DNA of 64,000 nt, taken from the NCBI GenBank assembly GCA_964418585.1, contig CAYQMG010000122.1, positions 8,969 through 72,968 of the forward strand, in the 5' to 3' direction. A program made the translations under genes and the position numbers. Below the pieces are notes generated by a model. That model saw only the letters and a program-made list of their open reading frames with translations. It was not told where the DNA came from and did not search any database. Each line of letters opens with the position of its first letter. Within the stretch, counting starts at the first letter, position 1. This document shows, one piece after another, positions 19,394 through 28,497 of this stretch. This DNA comes from JAJRTE01 sp964418585. GTDB lineage: Bacteria; Myxococcota_A; UBA796; JAJRTE01.

Positions 19394-19917
19394 TTCCTCC
19401 CTGGAATGCTGTCCCCCCGTCCGGATCGCCCTCGCCGCCCCGCCTGCGCTCGGACAAGAAGCCCAGGGGACCTTTTTTATCATGAAATCCGCCCAGGTGG
19501 TAGAAGAGTGTCGGGTGGGAAGACCTCTCCTCGTCCTCGCGGCAGGACTTTGAATCGTGCACAAGAAGGCGCGGAACGACCAGGAACTCGAGCGTCTTGA
19601 CAGGCCTTGGGGGAGAGGGCCGGCAAGGGGTTCCGTCACTCGACCCGGGGATGGCGTGTCGAAGGGCAAGGGGAGGGGCCTCGGTGCATGGGGGGGGACA
19701 CGACGCGGACAGGCGTGGATACAGCAAGCGCAGCAAGGGAAAGTCGATTCCGGCGGGTCGCAGCAGCCACCGGTTGACTCGGAGGGAGCGGCTGGGATAT
19801 CATGAGACAGGTCCATCTCCCGCGCTGCGCTGCCTCGTCAGGTCCCGCCTCGCGTGCAGCATGAGCAGGGTGTCGACCCTTGTCCGTGGCTGATGTGTTT
19901 GCGGAGGAGTTGGTTTG
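19394..19917. other. Intergenic region between divergent genes
   Basis: Open frames extend across this stretch on the minus strand, but their Cys/Pro/Arg-rich composition and lack of ribosome sites argue against coding. A six-T run occurs near 19472. The one convincing signal is the promoter at 19774-19803. Confidence 0.5.
19774..19803 (+). promoter_or_regulatory. Sigma-70-type promoter for the TPR lipoprotein
   Basis: TTGACT (5 of 6 to consensus), an 18-bp spacer, then TATCAT (5 of 6). It lies about 115 nt before the start at 19918 in the right direction, and is the best promoter match seen in the window. Confidence 0.55.
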
Positions 19918-22293
19918 ATGTGTCCTCGAGGTCGATTCGGGTCCACGCCCCGGGAGGTCGCAACCGCACTCCCGGCCGACCCGAGGGGGAGGGTGTCGGC
20001 CCGGCGGTGGCGGACCCGAGCCCTGTGTCTGATTCCCTGGATCCTGTTCCTCTCGTCTGCCTGCCAACCGCGGATCCTGCCCTTGCCCGCCATCGATCCG
20101 GTGGAACCGCCCCCGGATCTCCTCGCCAGGGTGTGCAGCGACGAGGCCGCTTCGTCGCTCTTCTCCATGGGCGAGACCACCCGCGTGCTGGTGGCGGAGG
20201 GCGGGGAGGACGACGACGGTTCCCGGAAGGGGCGGGCGAGGCTGCTGCAGGGGCTGGAGGACCTGGAACGACTCCCGGAAGGAGAAGGGGACGCCCCGGT
20301 GCTCCAGGTGGCTCGAGTCCCGTGTGTCGTGACCGGGAACGAGGATGCCCGAAACCTCGGGGAACGGCTCCAGGCCGATGTGGTGGTCTGGGTCGCCTCT
20401 GGAAACGCAGATACCGACCAGCAAGGTCCCGTGCACGTGTTCATCCGGGAACGCTTTCCGCGACTTCGGCTCGAAGGAAGCACCCGGTGGGCTTGGGGAC
20501 AGGTCTCCGACTACCTCTTCCCCGTGGCGCCTCGAGCCCCGATTGGTTGGTTCGGCGACGTGCTGGTCGGACTCCATTTCCTCCGTGTCGACAACCCCGC
20601 AGCCGCCCAGAAACGGTTCGACCGGGCGGTCCGCACTGCCAGGGACACCGGAGAAAACACCGACCTGTACTGTCTCCACGCCCTGCTGGGCATGGCCGCT
20701 TTCCTGGCCGACGCCCCTCTCGAGGCTCAGGCCGCATTCCGGTTGGGCGAGGAACAGGCACGAGCAGCAGGTGATGTCCTTTGGGAGGCACACCTCCTGC
20801 GCGCCCAGGCCGATGTCGCGGCTGCTCGAGGCGCACTCGCCGAGGCGGAGACCCGCTATCAGGCCGCCGCCGACCGCTACCAGGCCGCCGGGGACCACGG
20901 GCTGGGAAAGGCGGATTGCCTCGTCGGGCTGGCCGACCTCCACGTCCAGATCTCGGACCTGGCCGGGGCCAGGGACCTCTACGAAGAGGCACGGCGCCTC
21001 TATCACACCGTTCAGAGCCCCATCCGCGAGGCCGGTGCACTCCAGGGTGAAGGCGACATCGCCATGTGGATGAGCGACTATCCCGAAGCTTCGGAACGCT
21101 ACGAGGCTGCGGGTACTCTCTACCAGAAAGCCGGACTCGACCTGGGCCGCGGCGTGATCCTCCACCGACTCGGAGACGTCCAACTCTGGCTCTCCGACGT
21201 GAAGGGCGCACTCGCCTACTATCAGCAGGCCCTTGAACTGTATCGCCTCCACGGCGATACCTCCTGGGAGGCGGAATGCCTCATGAGCATCGCCGGAACC
21301 CATCGCCTCGCTTCCAACTTCGACAAGGCTCGCCAGTTCTATCAACAGGCCCTCGAGCTGTTCCTCGAAGACGGCAACGAACTCGGACAGGCAAACGCCT
21401 TGCGCTGCCTCGGCGACATCCTCGCACTCGGCACAACCTACCTCGACGCACGGTTCAGCTATGAAAAGGCCATGGCCCTTTATCGCGCACAGGGCAGCCT
21501 CCAGGGTGAAGCCGCCTGCCTCCGCGGCCTCGCCTACCTCGAGCGCAGCTTCGGGGTGGGCTACGCCCGTCGGCAATACCAGACCGCCCTCTACCTCTCC
21601 CACAAGGCTGGAGACAAAATCGGAGAAGCCCACAGCCGACTCGGCCTCGGACAGCTCGCAGTGGCTCGAGCCGACTACCAAGAAGCATGGACCAACTTCG
21701 AACGCGCCCGGGCACTCTACCACGAAGCCGGATACCTCCTCGGTGAGGCGCACGCCCTCCAGGGACTCTCCGAGGCAAGCTGGGGGTTGGGCAAGACCGA
21801 CGAGGCAGACCGACACTACTCCGCCGCACTCGAGCTGTTCCGCGCCTCTGCATTGAAACACGGCGAGATGCGCTGCCACCTCGCTTACGGTCAGGCCGCC
21901 ATGCGTGCGGGAGACCTCGACGCCGCAAACAGCGCATTTTCCATCGCCGCCGCACTCGCCAGGGAACTCGAGGACCCTCAGGGCAAGGCCGCCGCACTGT
22001 TCCTCGAGTCCCGGTTGCTCGCCCGACGTGGAGATCACCACGATGCCGCCCGCGGGTTCGAGGAGGCACGTCAGATCTACAAGCAAATTGGTGTGGTACG
22101 CAACTACGCCATCGCCACGTCTGACCTCGCCGCCGCCCTCATGGCACAGGGGCAGAGCGAACAGGCCCAGGCTCTGATCGAGGAGGCCACCCGCATCTTC
22201 GAGGAAATCGGGATGAACGGCGAGGCGGACAGTTGCCGGAGCATGCTGCTCGCGCCCTCGGTGCTGGAAGGGGAGCCGCTCGGCGCCCGCTAG
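19918..22293 (+). CDS. TPR-repeat lipoprotein
   Basis: ATG 9 nt after GGAGG. The signal sequence has a long charged N-region and ends in LFLSSACQ, a lipobox; an in-frame GTG at 19993 would give a shorter, more typical signal. After about 200 residues, tandem tetratricopeptide repeats run to near residue 780 (patterns such as GLGKADCLVGLADLHVQ, ALAYYQQALELY, KARQFYQQALELF), at least a dozen. TPR arrays mediate protein-protein contacts. No enzymatic domain is visible. A long TPR array on a lipid anchor suggests a periplasmic or surface scaffold; the partner is unknown. Confidence 0.85.
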   Translation: MCPRGRFGSTPREVATALPADPRGRVSARRWRTRALCLIPWILFLSSACQPRILPLPAIDPVEPPPDLLARVCSDEAASSLFSMGETTRVLVAEGGEDDDGSRKGRARLLQGLEDLERLPEGEGDAPVLQVARVPCVVTGNEDARNLGERLQADVVVWVASGNADTDQQGPVHVFIRERFPRLRLEGSTRWAWGQVSDYLFPVAPRAPIGWFGDVLVGLHFLRVDNPAAAQKRFDRAVRTARDTGENTDLYCLHALLGMAAFLADAPLEAQAAFRLGEEQARAAGDVLWEAHLLRAQADVAAARGALAEAETRYQAAADRYQAAGDHGLGKADCLVGLADLHVQISDLAGARDLYEEARRLYHTVQSPIREAGALQGEGDIAMWMSDYPEASERYEAAGTLYQKAGLDLGRGVILHRLGDVQLWLSDVKGALAYYQQALELYRLHGDTSWEAECLMSIAGTHRLASNFDKARQFYQQALELFLEDGNELGQANALRCLGDILALGTTYLDARFSYEKAMALYRAQGSLQGEAACLRGLAYLERSFGVGYARRQYQTALYLSHKAGDKIGEAHSRLGLGQLAVARADYQEAWTNFERARALYHEAGYLLGEAHALQGLSEASWGLGKTDEADRHYSAALELFRASALKHGEMRCHLAYGQAAMRAGDLDAANSAFSIAAALARELEDPQGKAAALFLESRLLARRGDHHDAARGFEEARQIYKQIGVVRNYAIATSDLAAALMAQGQSEQAQALIEEATRIFEEIGMNGEADSCRSMLLAPSVLEGEPLGAR

Positions 22294-22389
22294 CGCCGGT
22301 GACCTGTCTCGACACTTTGGGTGCTCCCGACAGTCCGTGCCTCGGGCGTGCGATGGCAGGGGGCCTCCTGATGGGCGTGTCTGCTACTG

Positions 22390-25300
22390 TCACCACCGAA
22401 TGAGCGCGAAGAGAATCACCGCGATGATCGCCAGGACTGCCAGGCCGGCTCCCACGAAGACGGGGCGTTGCCAGGGGTCGAATTCGCTGTTGGGATTGAA
22501 TTTCATGCCCAGTTCCGTCCGGGGCTTGCCTTCCGGCTCGAGTCGGTTTGCTCCAGGGGCCGGGATCGAAGGATGGACCGGGTGGCCGGCGACGCCCGGG
22601 GAGACCGGAAGCACCTGGGTGGGGAGTTCGGCGGCGCGAGGTGGCATGTCGGCAAAAGGATCCGGCCCTTGTGACGGCGGACTCGGTGGTGTGGGCGTCC
22701 CGGCCGGGGTCGGTGCGGTAGCGGTCTCGTCACCGGCTCCATCCGATCCAGGATTCACTCCGGCGGGGGGACGAAGCGCCGTGGGCTCGAGGACCCCGTT
22801 GTTCTCCGGCTGGGCCGACGCTCGCGAGTTCACCGGGCGCACAGCGGTGGGTTCGAAATCCCCCGGTTCCTCGGCCATGTCCGACAGCATCACCGGCGCA
22901 GCCGCAGTGGGTTCGTACACGAAGGCGGCGTCCGGGTCGGTGGCGTCGGGGTAGGGGAGTGCCGCAGTGGGCTCGAACCCGTCTGTCTGCTCTCCGGGGA
23001 CAGGGGTCTTGACGTTTCGGTCCTCCGACCCCGCCCCGGGGGCTCGAGCTATCGGCTTGCGTATCGGAGCCGTGGCCGGTTCCCGATCTTCGTCGCTCTG
23101 CTTGGGTGGGGGCGGGCGTTTTTCCAAAGGTCGGTCCGCGGGGGATGGCGGCGACGTTCCGCCGGCCGCCCGTGCAGGGCGGGGCGACGTTCCGCCAGAG
23201 GGTGCGGAACTCTCGGAGGGCGTGGAAGGAGAAGCCTCCTCTCGAGGCGGTAGCGGGCTGGTTTCCGCCTCTTCCACGTCGCCTTCCGTGTCCTCGTCGA
23301 GGATCGACGCTGCCATGCCGAACCCGAGCTGGTAGCTCTCCCGGTTGGACGTGGCCGGGGGCCGGGCCACGGTCGCAGACAGTTCCTCCTGCCGGTGCGC
23401 AGGCAACGGTGCCTCGTCGAAGTCGCTGTTCCAGTTGTCCAGTGAGGTGGAAGGCTGGGTCTTGAGCACCGCCTCGGGCATGGCACGCGACGAAGGGGGC
23501 GGGAGTTCGTCCTCGGCTTCCTGTTCCGCTCGTTTTTCCCCACCCGCCCCATGCCCGTGTGGGTCGGCGCCCATCTCAGGATTTACACGCCCCGGTGCAG
23601 GTGAGACCGCACCCTGTCCCGACCCTGCCGGTGCGGGCGGGCGGGTGGCGGAGGCGGGCGCGAGCGATTCCGTGCCCTTGCCGGCGTCGTGCCTGGCCTT
23701 GAGCGCGCGCAGATCGATCATGTGGGTCGGCATGAGGTCGGGGTCCCACTCCCCGCTCGATGGCCCGGGAAGGACCATTTGTTCGGTGGGCCGCATGTCC
23801 TCTTCAGCCGCGGCCGTTGCAGGTCGGGCAGACGAAGGCGGTGCAGGTGGTCCCGAGTCCGGGCGTGTCGTGCCCTCACCAGGGACTGGGGACCCCCCAG
23901 GCGGAGGACCGGCCCGGCGTCCGGGATCGGACGAGAAGAGAGAAGTCACCATGTTTCCAGGAATCGGGGAGGGCGTGGTTTGCGTCCCATCCGGCAAACC
24001 ATCAGGCAAGAGGTTCGCAGCAGCCTCCAGTTCCCGGTCGTGTGACTGCCCGCCCGGTTGCAGCTTCCCCGCCGATGAATCGGTGGAGGGGGGTGTGTCG
24101 CGCTTTCCCGGGTTCAGGGCCGGCTCGTCTTGCTCCTGGCGGGGTGGGGCCCCCCGCCGTCGGATCGGCCCGGGATCGGTCTCTCGCAGATCGACCCGCG
24201 ATGGCCTGGGCGGGACCGGTTTCCCCCACCCGGCCATGAGTTGATCCACCGTGATCGAGGTGGTCTTGAGCTTGACATCCGGCAGCACCGGCGGCCGTTT
24301 GGCCAACGACCGGGAGCCGAACCGCGGGGTGAACCTCGGATTCGGTTCTTCGCCCGGTCGAGGCGCCGCAGGAGCACGCGTCGACGCCGGCGGTGCCTGC
24401 GGTCCGGGAGCCGCCGGCTCGCCGGGCATCGATGCTCCCGGTCTTTCCCGGCGCTCTCCACGCTTCGCCCCCGAGTCCGACCCATCCCGCGCAGGCCGTG
24501 ACGCCGTCGCACGACCACGCTTCCCCGAGTCACGCGATTGCGCTTCGATCACCTCAGACGCAAACGCCTCCAGATCGACATCGTCGTCACTGAGCCGTCG
24601 ACGAAGCTGACGGAGTTCCCGAGCCATTTCTCGAGCGGTTGCAAATCGCTTGTCCGGCTCGGACGTGAGGACACGCTTCAGGAGCTTGGCCGTCCCGGGA
24701 TGTCGCCTGGATAGTTCCTTGAGCTGCGGCTTGACAGCAGCCTCCCGAACCTTGGACATCAAGGTCAACAGGTTCGGCGCGTCGAACAGGTACTTGAGCG
24801 CAAGCAACTCGTACAGAACCGTGCCCAGGGAAAACAGGTCTGACCGCCGATCGATCCCATCCGAGCCGGAGATGACCTCCGGGCTGAGATATCGAGGGGT
24901 CCCCTTGATGAATCCCGCATCGGTCAGGGTCTGGTTGTCGACTCGAGCGATTCCAAAGTCCATCACCTTGACCACGCCGCTGCGAGTCAACATCAGGTTG
25001 GACGGCTTGATGTCCCTGTGCACGAGATTGAGCGGCACGCCTTCCGGAGTCCGGGCCTCGTGCGCGTAGTGGAGTCCGTCGCACGCCTGTGCGGCAAGTT
25101 CCAGGGCCACCGGTTCCGGGACGTGTCGTTTTTGCGCAGAAAACACCGCGATGATGTCCTGGAAGCTCACTCCGTCCACGTACTCCATGGCCAGGTAGTA
25201 GTGGCCGCCGTGCTGATCGAATTCCAGTGTTTGCGTGATGTTGTGGTGCTGGAGCAAGCCTCCGATGCGGGCCTCGTTTTCGAACGCGCGGACCGCATCC

Positions 25301-25461
25301 GGGTCGGCCATTACGTGACGCTTGAGCCGCTTGATGGCGAGGACCCGCTGGAATCCGGCGGGGCCCACGTGCCGGGCACGGTAGACTTCGCCGTAGGCGC
25401 CCTGGGCGATTTGCTCGACCAGCTCATACGGTCCCAACCGTATCGTCTGGGATTCGGTCAT
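22390..25461 (-). CDS. Eukaryote-like Ser/Thr protein kinase with disordered tail and C-terminal membrane anchor
   Basis: Kinase domain at residues 10-290: Gly-rich loop GAYGEV (21-26), catalytic Lys44 (AIKRLK), HRDIKPSN (148-155), DFG (168-170), GTPRYLSPE (187-195) and RRSDLFSLG. All essential residues are present, so it should be active. Residues ~300-1000 are Pro/Glu/Ser-rich and probably disordered, with EPTA-type motifs near the C-terminus (EPTAALP, EPTAAAP, EPTAVRP, EPTALRP) and PTQVLP. One transmembrane helix (~1000-1020) ends the 1023-residue protein; the kinase would be cytoplasmic. The Thr in the EPTA motifs may be phosphorylated and read by FHA-type partners (inference). No partner gene is adjacent. 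Confidence 0.92.
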   Translation of the reverse strand: MTESQTIRLGPYELVEQIAQGAYGEVYRARHVGPAGFQRVLAIKRLKRHVMADPDAVRAFENEARIGGLLQHHNITQTLEFDQHGGHYYLAMEYVDGVSFQDIIAVFSAQKRHVPEPVALELAAQACDGLHYAHEARTPEGVPLNLVHRDIKPSNLMLTRSGVVKVMDFGIARVDNQTLTDAGFIKGTPRYLSPEVISGSDGIDRRSDLFSLGTVLYELLALKYLFDAPNLLTLMSKVREAAVKPQLKELSRRHPGTAKLLKRVLTSEPDKRFATAREMARELRQLRRRLSDDDVDLEAFASEVIEAQSRDSGKRGRATASRPARDGSDSGAKRGERRERPGASMPGEPAAPGPQAPPASTRAPAAPRPGEEPNPRFTPRFGSRSLAKRPPVLPDVKLKTTSITVDQLMAGWGKPVPPRPSRVDLRETDPGPIRRRGAPPRQEQDEPALNPGKRDTPPSTDSSAGKLQPGGQSHDRELEAAANLLPDGLPDGTQTTPSPIPGNMVTSLFSSDPGRRAGPPPGGSPVPGEGTTRPDSGPPAPPSSARPATAAAEEDMRPTEQMVLPGPSSGEWDPDLMPTHMIDLRALKARHDAGKGTESLAPASATRPPAPAGSGQGAVSPAPGRVNPEMGADPHGHGAGGEKRAEQEAEDELPPPSSRAMPEAVLKTQPSTSLDNWNSDFDEAPLPAHRQEELSATVARPPATSNRESYQLGFGMAASILDEDTEGDVEEAETSPLPPREEASPSTPSESSAPSGGTSPRPARAAGGTSPPSPADRPLEKRPPPPKQSDEDREPATAPIRKPIARAPGAGSEDRNVKTPVPGEQTDGFEPTAALPYPDATDPDAAFVYEPTAAAPVMLSDMAEEPGDFEPTAVRPVNSRASAQPENNGVLEPTALRPPAGVNPGSDGAGDETATAPTPAGTPTPPSPPSQGPDPFADMPPRAAELPTQVLPVSPGVAGHPVHPSIPAPGANRLEPEGKPRTELGMKFNPNSEFDPWQRPVFVGAGLAVLAIIAVILFALIRW

Positions 25462-25678
25462 GGTGTGCGTGTCCCCGTGTCATTCGAGTGCGATGATAGC
25501 ACCCTGTGCGGAACGGCGCAACGTATTGTGTCGATTCGAGGAATCGGCACTCGAGGTTTCCCTGTTCGGGCGGAAGCGGCCCTGTGAGCCGGAGGAGTCG
25601 ATGAACGGCGCCGGGGTGCCTGAATGGCAGTCGGATACCCGGGAACCGTCCGGCCCATCCGGAACCGTGGGCTCAACC

Positions 25679-26929
25679 CTACCCGCCGTAGTCGGTGAGC
25701 TTGACCGCGAACACGTACCGGTCACCGGCATCCTCGGTGGGTGTCCAGAGGTTGCCGGAAGACGGTGCAAGGTGCAGGTCCTCGGGACCGTCCACCCAGT
25801 CGTAGGCCACACTCGGCGCCCCCGGGGCCGTCCGGTACAGCCGACCGTAGGCCCCGTCCTGAGAACTGCTCGAGATCCAGTACTGGCCTTCCCAGGACAG
25901 GACCCCTTGCATCCGCGTGTGACCCCCTTGGTACGCAGCCATCGCCGTGACCAGCCCGGAACTCCCCGTTTGCAACGCCGCCGTCGCCTCGTCCAGTGGC
26001 CAGCGAACGAGCAGTCCATCGATCCTATCCGAGTCATACTCGCCGGTCACGATCGAATGAGGGGTGGTGCTGCGGTCCAAGGCAGCAAAGGAAAACTTGC
26101 TTTCGCAACTCCCGGGCGCAAGGTACCACGCGCCCACCTGGGGCAGGATGTATTTGTAGTCGTGGGCGTAGTACTGGCCGTCCGCGGCATGGTACCCGAT
26201 CAAGGACTTGTCCCCGGTCGCCACTTGCATGATGCGGGTCACATCGAAGACCCGGAGACCCTCGTAGGTGTCCGCCACGTAGAGATAGTCCCCGTACCAC
26301 ACGATTCCGCCCGCGTGGATCGGTACCGCACGAAAATCCGCACGCCCACCCGACGCCACAGGTTCGACCAGCAACACGTGGCGATAGGCGACCGCATCCA
26401 TGTCGGTCACATCCACGAACGAGACGCGCACCCCCTTGTCGTAGCTCGTGCCCCCCAGCGACGCATCATAGTGCCAGCTTACCAGGAGAAACTTGCGTCC
26501 ACCGAACAGACCGTCATCAAAGGCGCCGCCTGAACCGGTGATCCCTTGCGGGATCCAGTAGGACACATCGAAGTCCCCGTCGTTCCACCGAAATCCAACG
26601 TGAAAGTCGTCCACACGAGGCAACGCCGAGGCGTCGATCCGCGTCCCCTCTCGGTTGAGATCCGACGCCAATTTCGAGGCGGACACGGTCGGAAGCACCC
26701 GTGCGAGTTCGTCGATGATCGACGCATACTGTGCCCCTTTGCCCGTGTCCTCGAGCTGAAAACCCGAGGCCGACATCGGAACGAGCCCGCCCCCTTCTTC
26801 CAGCCCCTCTGCCGGTCCCTCCGGGCACGGCGGCGTGCACTCCTCCTGGCCTCCCAGATACAACAGAGCCAGGCACGCAATCAGCATTTGGAGCACGATG
26901 TTTGCAAGTGGACGGATATTCCCCTTCAC
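25679..26929 (-). CDS. Secreted protein of unknown function, propeller-like
   Basis: GTG start with GGAGG 8 nt upstream. N-terminal hydrophobic signal of about 28 residues (IVLQMLIACLALLYLGG). The 416-residue product shows recurrent beta motifs (GDYLYVADTYEGLRVFDV, GVLSWEGQYWISSSSQDG, GRLYRT) suggesting a beta-propeller-like fold. I recall similar secreted proteins in actinomycetes, without known function. Cys residues are few and no catalytic motif stands out. Same direction as the kinase, 217 nt away; an operon is uncertain. Confidence 0.75.
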   Translation of the reverse strand: MKGNIRPLANIVLQMLIACLALLYLGGQEECTPPCPEGPAEGLEEGGGLVPMSASGFQLEDTGKGAQYASIIDELARVLPTVSASKLASDLNREGTRIDASALPRVDDFHVGFRWNDGDFDVSYWIPQGITGSGGAFDDGLFGGRKFLLVSWHYDASLGGTSYDKGVRVSFVDVTDMDAVAYRHVLLVEPVASGGRADFRAVPIHAGGIVWYGDYLYVADTYEGLRVFDVTRIMQVATGDKSLIGYHAADGQYYAHDYKYILPQVGAWYLAPGSCESKFSFAALDRSTTPHSIVTGEYDSDRIDGLLVRWPLDEATAALQTGSSGLVTAMAAYQGGHTRMQGVLSWEGQYWISSSSQDGAYGRLYRTAPGAPSVAYDWVDGPEDLHLAPSSGNLWTPTEDAGDRYVFAVKLTDYGG

Positions 26930-27151
26930 CTCGGACCTCCAGGGCAGTCAAGAGCACAATGGCACACGTCAGGCGCTGCTTCCTCCGATTCTCGTGACGA
27001 TACCACGCCCCCCTCACCGCCGCCAGGACATTGTGCGGCTCGTTGCAAGGTCTCCGACGGTCGCGCCGCACCGGGCGTCCAGGTTCGGTCCGGACGGACG
27101 CCGGCCGGCACCTGCACGCCCGCCCGGAAGCGCTTCGACCCCGTCAGCGTT

Positions 27152-27538
27152 TCAGTCCAGGAGGGGAAGGAGCCTCACCACGACCCACCAGGTGAGAAGA
27201 GCCGCCAGGACGGCCGGGGCCACGCGGGTCAGTCTTTTCCTCATGGCCGGGCCCCCGACCAGATCGAGTACACACCACCCGAGCAGGACGAACGAGAATG
27301 GGTGTTGATGGGCAGCCGCCGCCACGTTGAATGCGGATAGATCCCAGAACGCTCGAGTCATTCCGCACCCCGGGCATGGAACCCCGGTCACCCACCGGAA
27401 CGGGCACACCACCCACCCCGTCACTCCATGGTAGACCGAGGTCAACGCAGGGTGCAGATGAAGCACGGCCATCGTGAGGAAAACCAGCACGATGGCCCAC
27501 GAAAATCGGCTATCCACGCAACCCTCTGTCCTCGACAT
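27152..27538 (-). CDS. DUF2752 family membrane protein
   Basis: The 128-residue protein has about three transmembrane helices and the family signature CPFRWVTGVPCPGCGMTRAF, a CP-x-CG-x-TR motif between helices 1 and 2. Its ATG lies inside the preceding DUF4234 gene (29-nt overlap), so translation is probably coupled. The function of DUF2752 is unknown; the Cys pair may bind metal or be redox-active (inference). Confidence 0.85.
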   Translation of the reverse strand: MSRTEGCVDSRFSWAIVLVFLTMAVLHLHPALTSVYHGVTGWVVCPFRWVTGVPCPGCGMTRAFWDLSAFNVAAAAHQHPFSFVLLGWCVLDLVGGPAMRKRLTRVAPAVLAALLTWWVVVRLLPLLD

Positions 27539-27905
27539 GGTCGATGAGCTGGTTCAGCGTCTTCTGCTCGATGGCATCGGTGATGAACGGCAACCCCACA
27601 ATCGAGAGGATCAGCGCAATCATGGGCAGGTCCTCGTCGGGCGTCTGGACCCCACGTAGATGCTGGATCTCCAGGATGTATCGCGCCATTATGTATTCGT
27701 GGTAGATGTGGTAAAGACCGCAGGTCAGCAGCGTCAGACCGAGCCACCGCCAAAAAGAAAGCTCATCCCGTCCCAGCAACGCATTGATGGTCCTTATCTG
27801 GAGGTCTTGCCACAGCAGCGAATAAATACCACAGGTGAGAAAGGTGAGCACGACCCCGATGGCAGGGTCACGTTTCATTTCGCTCAGTTCGCTGGATTCC
27901 ATCAT
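27510..27905 (-). CDS. DUF4234 family membrane protein
   Basis: The first of two adjacent ATGs (MMESSELSEMKRD) is taken; an AGGGGG site lies ~10 nt upstream. The 131-residue protein contains two similar hydrophobic hairpins (LTFLTCGIYSLLW and LTLLTCGLYHIYH), an internal duplication typical of DUF4234 proteins, then a third membrane segment (MIALILSIVGLPFI). Function unknown. DUF4234 and DUF2752 genes are often neighbours, which supports both calls. Confidence 0.82.
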   Translation of the reverse strand: MMESSELSEMKRDPAIGVVLTFLTCGIYSLLWQDLQIRTINALLGRDELSFWRWLGLTLLTCGLYHIYHEYIMARYILEIQHLRGVQTPDEDLPMIALILSIVGLPFITDAIEQKTLNQLIDHVEDRGLRG

Positions 27906-28497
27906 CGGCCGTTGGTCCCCCTGTCTTCGTTGTGGGTGCGTACTCAAGAAACTGCAGCCCCGTTCCGTACCCGCCGCCCTCATCCTCGACGCATGACACG
28001 CCTGGACGATGAATGGATGAATACTCCAACCCCGGCTTCAGTACCCTCCTTGCGGCCGGGCTTCCCTGGCCCCCACTCGAGGTATCGTTCACACCCCGGA
28101 TCCTGTTCATGCTCCATCATCTCCCCAGCGGTCAGCCCGGTCAGTCCGATGATACCGGCAGGTGATTTGCCCGTCAAGGGAGCACCGGAACCGAATCCCA
28201 ACAAACCGATGAATCATGAACAACGGGCACCCTGACTGCGCGCGCAACGACATAGTCGGAATTCGGCTGTGGCTCTCGAACACACGGAACTCCTATAGGC
28301 GCGTTCGAGTGGCGAGTCCGCCCACATGACGGTATCATGCCCGGTTGCGTTCCAGAGATTTCTGGCAAATCTCCCGGGAGGACACACCCCACAAGTCGTT
28401 CAGTTCGCGACAGCACCCCCGGAGGGAGTGTGTAAGATGGTGTGACCGACCGGCAGCGCGCCGGGTGCGGATGTGAATCGATCGAGCGGAGGGAACG
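27906..28497. other. Intergenic region between divergent genes
   Basis: Small open frames here lack ribosome sites and family resemblance. A hairpin (28355-28373) is followed at once by a 10-bp palindrome CTCCCGGGAG (28371-28380). Both lie about 120 nt before the MopE/BNR lipoprotein gene. Nothing else was recognised. Confidence 0.45.
28355..28373. promoter_or_regulatory. Inverted repeat upstream of MopE/BNR lipoprotein
   Basis: GAGATTT and AAATCTC form a perfect 7-bp stem with a 5-nt loop. An operator or leader hairpin is possible; no flanking promoter boxes are convincing. Confidence 0.3.

Noticed and set aside
27980..28204. 74-codon minus-strand open frame as a small gene
   Set aside because: No ribosome binding site, no recognisable motif, and lies in a region with several equally long frames.
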